A stretch of DNA of 64,000 nt from Crossaster papposus (Eukaryota; Echinodermata; Asteroidea; Velatida; Solasteridae): positions 18,923-82,922 of the forward strand of contig JBAIAA010001638.1 of assembly GCA_037893245.1 (NCBI GenBank). Reading direction: 5' to 3'. How positions within the stretch are numbered: the stretch's first letter is position 1; every line of letters starts with the position of its first letter. The notes under the pieces were generated by a model, which had not been told where the DNA came from, made no database searches, and was given only the letters and a program-made list of their open reading frames with translations. Of this stretch, positions 28,201 to 35,043 are shown in pieces. Both the position numbers and the translations under genes were made by a program.

Positions 28201-31200
28201 CAAAACCAATGGGGTTGGTACAGACTGTAAAGGTAGTATACACCATTGATAATTGCTCAAATTACCATGAATGGGTGGATTTGGGGGGTTGTATTTTATA
28301 GTAAATATTGTTTAACTAACCTGTCCGAAGTTTTTACAATCATGAATGCCAAGAAAAGCACGAAAAACAGCGTTTGTTTTCAACTGGCGTCGAGCAGTGA
28401 TTCTGATGTTATTTGTGTTTTTTTCGCGATCAATGGTTACATATCAATGAATGTTTTTCTCTTGAAAATAAGCTGACCGCTTTGAAAATGGATCTCAATA
28501 AATCAAATTTACATCTTAAAGTTTAACATTGTACCCGGACCTGAATTGATTTGTTGTATTTGTTTTCCAGTATGCATTACTATGATCGTGCCGGCATGTT
28601 CGCTGAGGCCTGTGCAGAGTTTGACGTCTTGCCAGACACAGAAGAGATTCATATCCTTTTGAAAGAGTTTACGATGAGTTACTTTTAGTTACAATTTTAG
28701 TACAGGAAAAATACGTTTAGACCTCACACCAATTGAAAGCATTTTCATAAGGTCCCTAATAAGACTTAATAAAAGTCTTTAAAAATCCAAGTGGTGGAAA
28801 TATTACTAATTTGAATAAAGCATTAGATATTAGTTATGGGCGATTAGTTATGGGCTATTAATCATGGGCTATTAATCATGGGCTATTAATCATGGGCAAT
28901 TAATCATGGGCAAATAATCATGGGCAATTAATCATGGGCAATTAATCATGGGCTATTAATCATGGGCTATTAATCATGGGCAATTAATCATGGGCAATTA
29001 ATCATGGGCAATTAATCATGGGCAATTAATCATGGGCAATTAATCATGGGCAATTAATCATGGGCAATTAATCATGGGCAATTAATCATGGGCTATTAAT
29101 CATGGGCTATTAATCATGGGCTATTAATCATGGGCTATTAATCATGGGCTATTAATCATGGGCTATTAATCATGGGCAATTAATCATGGGCAATTAATCA
29201 TGGGCAATTAATCATGGGCAATTAATCATGGGCAATTAATCATGGGCAATTAATCATGGGCTATTAATCATGGGCTATTAATCATGGGCTATTAATCATG
29301 GGCAATTAATCATGGGCAATTAATCATGGGCAATTAATCATGGGCAATTAATCATGGGCAATTAATCATGGGCAATTAATCATGGGCAATTAATCATGGG
29401 CAATTAATCATGGGCAATTAATCATGGGCAATTAATCATGGGCAATTAATCATGGGCTATTAATCATGGGCTATTAATCATGGGCTATTAATCATGGGCT
29501 ATTAATCATGGGCAATTAATCATGGGCAATTAATCATGGGCAATTAATCATGGGCAATTAATCATGGGCAATTAATCATGGGCAATTAATCATGGGCAAT
29601 TAATCATGGGCAATTAATCATGGGCTATTAATCATGGGCTATTAATCATGGGCTATTTATCATGGGCTATTTATCATGGGCTATTTATCATGGGCTATTT
29701 ATCATGGGCTATTAATCATGGGCAATTAATCATGGGCAATTAATCATGGGCAATTAATCATGGGCTATTAATCATGGGCTATTAATCATGGGCTATTAAT
29801 CATGGGCAAATAATCATGGGCTATTAATCATGGGCTATTAATCATGGGCTATTAATCATGGGCTATTAATCATGGGCAATTAATCATGGGCAATTAATCA
29901 TGGGCAATTAATCATGGGCAATTAATCATGGGCTATTAATCATGGGCTATTAATCATGGGCTATTAATCATGGGCTATTAATCATGGGCTATTAATCATG
30001 GGCTATTAATCATGGGCTATTAATCATGGGCTATTAATCATGGGCTATTAATCATGGGCTATTAATCATGGGCTATTAATCATGGGCTATTAATCATGGG
30101 CAATTAATCATGGGCAAATTAATCATGGGCAAATTATCATGGGCTATTAATCATGGGCTATTAATCATGGGCTATTAATCATGGGCTATTAATCATGGGC
30201 TATTAATCATGGGCTATTAATCATGGGCAATTAATCATGGGCAATTAATCATGGGCAATTAATCATGGGCAATTAATCATGGGCAATTAATCATGGGCAA
30301 TTAATCATGGGCAATTAATCATGGGCAATTAATCATGGGCAATTAATCATGGGCAATTAATCATGGGATATTAATCATGGGATATTAATCATGGGATATT
30401 AATCATGGGCTATTAATCATGGGCTATTAATCATGGGCTATTAATCATGGGCAATTAATCATGGGCAATTAATCATGGGCTATTAATCATGGGCAATTAA
30501 TCATGGGCTATTAATCATGGGCTATTAATCATGGGCTATTAATCATGGGCAATTAATCATGGGCAATTAATCATGGGCAATTAATCATGGGCAATTAATC
30601 ATGGGCAATTAATCATGGGCAATTAATCATGGGCTATTAATCATGGGCTATTAATCATGGGCAATTAATCATGGGCTATTAATCATGGGCTATTAATCAT
30701 GGGCTATTAATCATGGGCTATTAATCATGGGCAATTAATCATGGGCAATTAATCATGGGCTATTAATCATGGGCTATTAATCATGGGCAATTAATCATGG
30801 GCAATTAATCATGGGCAATTAACCATGGGCAATTAATCATGGGCAATTAATCATGGGCTATTAATCATGGGCTATTAATCATGGGCTATTAATCATGGGC
30901 TATTAATCATGGGCTATTAATCATGGGCTATTAATCATGGGCTATTAATCATGGGCTATTAATCATGGGCTATTAATCATGGGCTATTAATCATGGGCTA
31001 TTAATCATGGGCAATTAATCATGGGCAATTAATCATGGGCAATTAATCATGGGCAATTAATCATGGGCTATTAATCATGGGCTATTAATCATGGGCTATT
31101 AATCATGGGCTATTAATCATGGGCTATTAATCATGGGCTATTAATCATGGGCTATTAATCATGGGCTATTAATCATGGGCTATTAATCATGGGCAATTAA

Positions 31201-33756
31201 TCATGGGCAATTAATCATGGGCTATTAATCATGGGCTATTAATCATGGGCTATTAATCATGGGCTATTAATCATGGGCAATTAATCATGGGCAATTAATC
31301 ATGGGCAATTAATCATGGGCAATTAATCATGGGCTATTAATCATGGGCTATTAATCATGGGCTATTAATCATGGGCAATTAATCATGGGCAATTAATCAT
31401 GGGCAATTAATCATGGGCTATTAATCATGGGCTATTAATCATGGGCTATTAATCATGGGCTATTAATCATGGGCTATTAATCATGGGCTATTAATCATGG
31501 GCTATTAATCATGGGCAATTAATCATGGGCAATTAATCATGGGCAATTAATCATGGGCTATTAATCATGGGCAATTAATCATGGGCTATTAATCATGGGC
31601 TATTAATCATGGGCAATTAATCATGGGCTATTAATCATGGGCTATTAATCATGGGCTATTAATCATGGGCAATTAATCATGGGCTATTAATCATGGGCTA
31701 TTAATCATGGGCTATTAATCATGGGCTATTAATCATGGGCTATTAATCATGGGCTATTAATCATGGGCAATTAACCATGGGCAATTAACCATGGGCTATG
31801 AATCCAATCATGGGCTATGAATCCAATCATGGGCTATGAATCCAATCATGGGCTATGAATCCAATCATGGGCTATGAATCCAATCATGGGCTATGAATCC
31901 AATCATGGGCTATGAATCCAATCATGGGCTATGAATCCAATCATGGGCTATGAATCCAATCATGGGCTATGAATCCAATCATGGGCTATGAATCCAATCA
32001 TGGGCTATGAATCCAATCATGGGCTATGAATCCAATCATGGGCTATGAATCCAATCATGGGCTATGAATCCAATCATGGGCTATGAATCCAATCATGGGC
32101 TATGAATCCAATCATGGGCTATGAATCCAATCATGGGCTATGAATCCAATCATGGGCTATGAATCCAATCATGGGCTATGAATCCAATCATGGGCTATGA
32201 ATCCAGTCATGGGCTATGAATCCAGTCATGGGCTATGAATCCAGTCATGGGCTATGAATCCAGTCATGGGCTATGAATCCAGTCATGGGCTATTAAACCA
32301 GTCATGGGCTATTAAACCAGTCATGGGCTATTAAACCAGTCATGGGCTATTAAACCAGTCATGGGCTATTAAACCAGTCATGGGCTATTAAACCAGTCAT
32401 GGGCTATTAATCCAGTCATGGGCTATTAATCCAGTCATGGGCTATTAATCCAGTCATGGGCTATTAATCCAGTTATGGGCTATTAATCCAATTATGGGCT
32501 ATTAATCCAATTATGGGCTATTAATCCAATTATGGGCTATTAATCCAATTATGGGCTATTAATCCAATTATGGGCTATTAATCCAATTATGGGCTATTAA
32601 TCCAATTATGGGCTATTAATCCAATTATGGGCTATTAATCCAATTATGGGCTATTAATCCAATTATGGGCTATTAATCCAATTATGGGCTATTAATCCAA
32701 TTATGGGCTATTAATCCAATTATGGGCTATTAATCCAATTATGGGCTATTAATCCAATTATGGGCTATTAATCCAATTATGGGCTATTAATCCAATTATG
32801 GGCTATTAATCCAATTATGGGCTATTAATCCAATTATGGGCTATTAATCCAATTATGGGCTATTAATCCAATTATGGGCTATTAATCCAATTATGGGCTA
32901 TTAATCCAATTATGGGCTATTAATCCAATTATGGGCTATTAATCCAATTATGGGCTATTAATCCAATTATGGGCTATTAATCCAATTATGGGCTATTAAT
33001 CCAATTATGGGCTATTAATCCAATTATGGGCTATTAATCCAATTATGGGCTATTAATCCAATTATGGGCTATTAATCCAATTATGGGCTATTAATCCAAT
33101 TATGGGCTATTAATCCAATTATGGGCTATTAATCCAATTATGGGCTATTAATCCAATTATGGGCTATTAATCCAATTATGGGCTATTAATCCAATTATGG
33201 GCTATTAATCCAATTATGGGCTATTAATCCAATTATGGGCTATTAATCCAATTATGGGCTATTAATCCAATTATGGGCTATTAATCCAATTATGGGCTAT
33301 TAATCCAATTATGGGCTATTAATCCAATTATGGGCTATTAATCCAATTTTTTTTTTTCAAAAAGTCTTATTTTAGTCAATTTTAATAAACAAAACGCAAG
33401 ACTAAACCCTTACAATTGTAAATGTTTTAAAAATGTCAAATTTTGGCCAATTTTAATAAATAAGTAAGGCTAACCTCTTACAATAAATTATGTCATAAGC
33501 AAGACTAACCCTTTAAAAAATTTCAAAAAAGTCATATTTGGGCTATTTAAAAAATGCAAGGCTAAACCCCTTTTTAATTCCAATTCTTGACCTTGACTAT
33601 TTTTTCCCCTCACGAACCCTTCTTGAGAAGGTTTACTTGGAGTATGCTCGTTTCCTTCTAGCGTTAGGCAACCGCAGAGCGTACGGCTACTACTGTAACA
33701 AAGCAGCAGAGAAGGGAAACAAAGTCAGTCAAGAACTGGAATGGATGGAAGATTAA
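11830..33756 (+). CDS. WDR11: WDR11: WD-repeat protein of Golgi/endosome tethering and ciliogenesis
   Basis: Coding exons: 11830-11894, 12732-12801, 13117-13312, 13605-13778, 14016-14223, 14340-14543, 14922-15052, 15234-15568, 16108-16342, 16899-16983, 17154-17333, 18449-18557, 19325-19430, 19912-20155, 20769-20883, 21356-21524, 22015-22126, 25361-25583, 26009-26206, 26384-26479, 26742-26907, 27475-27572, 27793-27938, 28571-28650, 33614-33756. They sum to 3888 bp (1295 codons plus stop) with every phase matching; vertebrate WDR11 is about 1224. Matches seen along the protein include RTITGALHGQNK, VKWARENYHH, LVYPREILILDLD, GIEWVSLTSFLS, FAPGKGN, SQSTIKLVATS and YGEWNQAVWLAK. In the family, WD repeats form two beta-propellers followed by an alpha-solenoid. 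WDR11 works with FAM91A1 and C17orf75 in capturing endosome-derived vesicles at the trans-Golgi, and in Hedgehog signalling and ciliogenesis. The ATG at 11830 is the only one after an in-frame stop (11806), giving a slightly shorter N-terminus than in vertebrates. Odd points: a 15-residue polyQ in exon 9, repeats next to several splice sites, and a U12-type last intron. Confidence 0.95.
12161..12184. repeat. Perfect 24-bp palindrome in WDR11 intron 1
   Basis: CCATGGAGGAATATTCCTCC plus ATGG is perfectly self-complementary with no loop. CCATGG occurs again a few bases downstream (12190-12195). It may be a relic of an inverted duplication. No regulatory role can be assigned. Confidence 0.8.
16165..16209 (+). 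repeat. CAG/CAA polyglutamine tract in WDR11 exon 9
   Basis: Fifteen consecutive glutamine codons (11 CAG and 4 CAA, mixed) lie between NANST and GRGVILKFVLTG. The corresponding part of vertebrate WDR11 is a short non-repetitive linker before the conserved FLLTGL-type segment. The tract therefore lengthens a loop rather than interrupting a propeller blade (inference). Confidence 0.9.
16343..16605 (+). repeat. 14-bp minisatellite antisense to the adjoining 5' splice site
   Basis: Beginning right at the exon 9 donor, the unit CTTACCTAAGAACG (14 bp; variants GAGCG, CTCACC and CTTAACC) is repeated 18 times, with unit starts from 16352 to 16592. The donor itself reads TTAG|GTAAG (16339-16347). 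CTTACCTAA is its exact reverse complement, so the first copy forms a 9-bp stem with an AACG loop over the splice site. Thirteen copies plus the last contain CTTACCT, which equals seven bases of the 5' end of U1 snRNA. Confidence 0.9.
16660..16838. mobile_element. Inverted-repeat element (family D), diverged copy
   Basis: The left end GCAGTCGAGTCCATCATAAG and the right end GGGACTTGACAACAACTCT are roughly inverted copies. Near the right end a small tandem of GGACTTGTCAAA occurs three times. The same element occurs at 27967-28188 with better-kept ends. It lies in WDR11 intron 9. Confidence 0.7.
17498..18307 (+). repeat. 11-bp minisatellite, about 74 copies, in WDR11 intron 11
   Basis: The unit TTATATCATTG is repeated with one common variant, TTATATCAGTG, and a single CATATC substitution. 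Because 11 is not a multiple of three and the unit has no stop in any phase, all three forward frames stay open for more than 265 codons. They encode the same 11-residue hydrophobic repeat (ISLLYHCYIIV) in different registers. There is no splice, start or conservation evidence of translation; I treat it as non-coding. Confidence 0.95.
18771..18950. repeat. 15-bp minisatellite, 12 copies, in WDR11 intron 12
   Basis: The unit AGCCTGGAGACATTT is repeated 12 times, two copies having GG for AG. On the minus strand it reads as NVSRL repeats, which is an accident of the 15-bp period. Confidence 0.95.
20156..20690 (+). repeat. Tandem copies of the WDR11 exon 14 tail with its splice donor
   Basis: The last roughly 70 bp of exon 14 plus its donor are repeated downstream with a period of about 76 bp. 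GT donors in the context CAAGGTAAGG or CCAGGTAAGG occur at 20156 (the expected one), 20231, 20307, 20383, 20459 and 20673. Between the fifth and sixth lies a 14-bp sub-array of CTAGAGTCTCAAGG (about 20515-20672, roughly 11 copies). Using any donor after the first reads AGG TAA, an immediate stop after codon 781. Confidence 0.85.
20927..21166. mobile_element. MITE family B copy in WDR11 intron 15
   Basis: About 240 bp from CCAGTTTGCGCCGGGATTAA to CCGACGCGAACTGA, followed by TTAA (21167-21170). The interior shows the family blocks GACGGGTTCAGGCC, GCACACCCTGATATTTACGG and ATCCGTTTTGAATTCTGGG. Confidence 0.8.
22876..22926 (+). CDS. Possible 51-bp cassette exon of WDR11
   Basis: A pyrimidine-rich acceptor (ATAACCTTTCTCTTAG) is followed by 51 GC-richer bases and the donor GTAAGA. 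The length is a multiple of three. Inserted between the phase-2 junction of exons 17 and 18 it keeps the frame and adds 17 residues in the stretch SSQVQSALPGEDKPRPH. Vertebrate WDR11 has a somewhat longer linker at this place, before the QRCLL motif. It could equally be a chance exon-like stretch. Confidence 0.4.
24655..24965 (+). mobile_element. tRNA-derived SINE, 5'-truncated
   Basis: A pol III B-box-like GGGTTCGATTCCC at 24661 is followed by the body GGGCCTTCCGGTTTTCCTCC. Then come a GGCTGGCGCC...GGCGCCAGC-like hairpin near 24828-24852 and a tail ending about 24965. No A box is visible. The GGTTTTCCTCCC block is shared with the minus-strand SINE at 25672-25860, so they are probably one family. 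Confidence 0.65.
25672..25860 (-). mobile_element. tRNA-derived SINE with intact A and B boxes
   Basis: Read on the minus strand, a tRNA-like head contains TGGCGTAGTGGTT (A box) and GGGTTCGAATCCC (B box). It is followed by GGGGTTTTCCTCCC and a tail reaching AAGGCACGAGGAATCC. The head does not close into a proper acceptor stem, so it is a SINE rather than a tRNA gene. It lies in WDR11 intron 18. Confidence 0.7.
25905..25980 (+). mobile_element. tRNA-like fragment next to the SINE
   Basis: AGTTGGTAGAGCACC resembles an A box and GGTTTTGAACCCC resembles a B box, with 30-odd bases between them. There is no flanking body. It is probably a second tRNA-derived element, just upstream of the exon 19 acceptor (26007-26008). 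Confidence 0.5.
26960..27140. mobile_element. MITE family B copy with TTAA on both sides
   Basis: TTAA at 26956-26959 and 27141-27144 flank a 181-bp element. It begins GCAGTTCGCGCCG, contains GATCCGAGGCGTGTTCAGGC and GCACACCCACGCATTTCC, and ends CCTCCGGCG followed by a decayed end. It lies in WDR11 intron 21. Confidence 0.8.
27967..28188. mobile_element. Inverted-repeat element (family D), better-kept copy
   Basis: The left end TGTAGTCGAGTCCATCACAA and the right end GGACTCGACTACAACCCT form an imperfect terminal inverted repeat. The interior AAATCACAAGCTATTCAAAT and GTCATTGTTCATCCA match the copy at 16660-16838. It lies in WDR11 intron 23. Confidence 0.75.
28231..28440 (+). mobile_element. 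MITE family A, 3'-truncated copy
   Basis: It begins AGGTAGTATACACCATTGAT after GTAA (a decayed TTAA) and follows the element at 449-786 through CTGTCCGAAGTTTTTACAA. It then loses similarity around 28440, so the right terminal repeat is absent. Confidence 0.75.
28834..31790 (+). repeat. 14-bp minisatellite, about 210 copies
   Basis: The unit is ATGGGCTATTAATC, with a second common form ATGGGCAATTAATC and rare forms (ATTTATC, GATATTAATC, CAAATAATC). The two main forms occur in runs of about 2-12 units, typical of repeated local block duplication. It fills the first part of the U12-type intron of WDR11. Confidence 0.95.
31791..33347 (+). repeat. 19-bp minisatellite, about 82 copies, grown out of the 14-bp array
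   Basis: The unit is lengthened by five bases (CCAAT or CCAGT inserted after AAT). It changes along the array from ATGGGCTATGAATCCAATC through ATGGGCTATTAAACCAGTC to ATGGGCTATTAATCCAATT. The last form is homogeneous over about 45 copies. The stepwise order records successive waves of expansion. The array ends at a run of T at about 33347. Confidence 0.95.
33348..33575 (-). repeat. Diverged 60-bp repeats, inverted partner of 35330-35720
   Basis: Three to four imperfect units contain GCAAGGCTAACC-type and AATTTTAATAAA segments. They are the reverse complement of the units at 35330-35720 (GGGGTTAGCCTTGCAT, TATTAAAATTGGCC). They lie just before the branch site of the U12-type intron. Confidence 0.7.
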
Positions 33757-33984
33757 AGAGGTGAATGCAAAAAGTTTAGATGGTTACATTCATTATTTAG
33801 CTACAGTATGAGCAAAAGCCGCTAAACGCCACTTCCGTGAAAAATGAGACGATATCAAGACATTGGAAGCCTTCGCTGTCTAGTAGACGATAATTAAATA
33901 CATCTAAATTTCATCTGGCGTTTAGCAGCTTTCAGTAGCAGTTACTGAAAGAAATGCAAAATTTTGTAGATTATATGTACAAAT

Positions 33985-34051
33985 AATAAATTCTGTCGGT
34001 AAAAATAGCTCAGATTTCACGATATGTACAAATACTTTTGGCAAAAATAAA
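33985..34051 (+). terminator. Candidate WDR11 polyadenylation signals
   Basis: AATAAA occurs at 33985-33990 and 34046-34051, about 230 and 290 bases after the WDR11 stop codon, and again at 34202. Which is used cannot be decided from sequence. Confidence 0.5.
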
Positions 34052-34565
34052 TATCACAAAAAGCCATTATATACATTAAAAGGACGGACTGCCATAATTA
34101 CCAATAAAGTCACATATAAAACTGAGAGGAAATGCAGCAAACTTTAAATTAATTAAAACAAAACAAGAATAATCTACACATTACCAAACTATTACAAAGG
34201 CAATAAAATAACGTATCAGTTCATTAAATTAATTGTGTAATGTTACTTTGTGGAACAATTTATTTTGATGTATTTAAAGTTATTTTCTAAGTACTAAGTG
34301 TTATTTTGTGTGGGAATCCCACCCGTGGGAGGGGAACCTATGCCCAAATTTAAAAAAATTACGTTTTGGAGATAGTCTATATTTCGGACCTCCTCCCCCC
34401 CCCCCCCCTGGGGACCCCCCTCTCCCTGGGGACCCCCCTCTCGTCCCACCCAGGACCCCTGCTCTGGACCCCTCTTAGCTGTGCTTTATATCTGGACCTC
34501 ATCCTGGATCCAACTGCCAGTTTTGTTTTTTAACTGCAAGTCCCTTTTTTACTACAAGTCATTTT

Positions 34566-34650
34566 TAATGTGGATGGCACCGCCTGGGTTGGACCCCAGG
34601 ACCTTCTGCACTGCAGTCCTAGGCTTATCCTACTGAGCTACTGGCTCTTG
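34566..34650 (-). mobile_element. tRNA-like fragment (SINE head or pseudo-tRNA)
   Basis: On the minus strand, CAGTAGCTCAGTAGGATAAG resembles an A-box/D-arm and GGGGTCCAACCCAGGC a B-box/T-arm. The acceptor stem is not convincing and the anticodon loop cannot be assigned safely, so it is not called a tRNA gene. Confidence 0.5.
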
Positions 34651-34701
34651 AAGAAAACATTCTCAGACGTTAAATATAAACCTTGGGTTGACTTAATGCC
34701 T

Positions 34702-34923
34702 CCCCAAAAATAATAGACTATCTCCCAAAAGTAATAGACTATCTCCCAAAAGTAATAGACTATCTCCCAAAAGTAATAGACTATCTCCCAAAAGTAATAG
34801 ACTATCTCCCAAAAGTAATAGACTATCTCCCAAAAGTAATAGACTATCTCCCAAAAGTAATAGACTATCTCCCAAAAGTAATAGACTATCTCCCAAAAAT
34901 AATAGACTATCTCCCAAAAATAA
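34702..34923. repeat. 21-bp minisatellite between the convergent genes
   Basis: The unit CTCCCAAAAGTAATAGACTA (plus T) is repeated about 10.5 times with minor GTAATAG/ATAATAG variation. It ends about 60 bases from the KNDC1 polyadenylation signal. The minus-strand frame of LLLGDSL repeats is a by-product of the 21-bp period. Confidence 0.95.
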
Positions 34924-34982
34924 TATCTTCAAAAAATATACCATTTCCAAAAAATATAATTCAACAATAGTATAATGTAACC

Positions 34983-34988
34983 TTTATT
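34983..34988 (-). terminator. Candidate KNDC1 polyadenylation signal
   Basis: AATAAA on the minus strand lies 56 bases beyond the KNDC1 stop codon. This implies an unusually short 3' UTR if it is the one used. Confidence 0.5.
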
Positions 34989-35043
34989 CAGACTATTTAA
35001 TTCGGGAAAATACTGAAAATTTCGGTCCATAAATCGACCAATA

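Larger units (their letters stand above)
28651..33613 (+). other. U12-type AT-AC intron of WDR11 (last intron)
   Basis: Reading on past 28650 meets a stop after 14 further codons, and no GT donor restores homology. The sequence ATATCCTTTT at 28651 is the exact U12-type AT-AC donor consensus. At the far end, CCTTGAC (33591-33597) fits the U12 branch-site core CCTTRAC and is followed 17 bases later by CAC. Joining ATTC to GAACCC gives DTEEIRTLLEKVYLEYARFL, which restores the frame and fits the conserved C-terminus of WDR11. The intron is 4963 bp long and about 90% minisatellite. Confidence 0.85.
33757..35043. other. Convergent 3' ends of WDR11 and KNDC1
   Basis: WDR11 (+) stops at 33756 and KNDC1 (-) stops at 35044. 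Between them are AATAAA signals for WDR11 (33985, 34046, 34202), a single AATAAA for KNDC1 (34988-34983 on the minus strand), a tRNA-like fragment and a 21-bp minisatellite. No other gene is seen. Confidence 0.7.

Noticed and set aside
28651-28688. Continuation of WDR11 exon 24 to a nearby stop
   Set aside because: It ends the protein without the conserved C-terminal helix segment, whereas AT-AC splicing to 33614 restores it in frame.
28834-33347. Possible CRISPR array or satellite centromere
   Set aside because: Units are directly abutting 14/19-bp repeats with no spacers, and the array lies inside an intron of a conserved animal gene.
34566-34650. tRNA gene on the minus strand
   Set aside because: The tRNA-like arms are imperfect and no convincing acceptor stem or anticodon loop is seen.
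34693-34950. Minus-strand frame with LLLGDSL repeats
   Set aside because: A by-product of the 21-bp array downstream of the KNDC1 stop codon.
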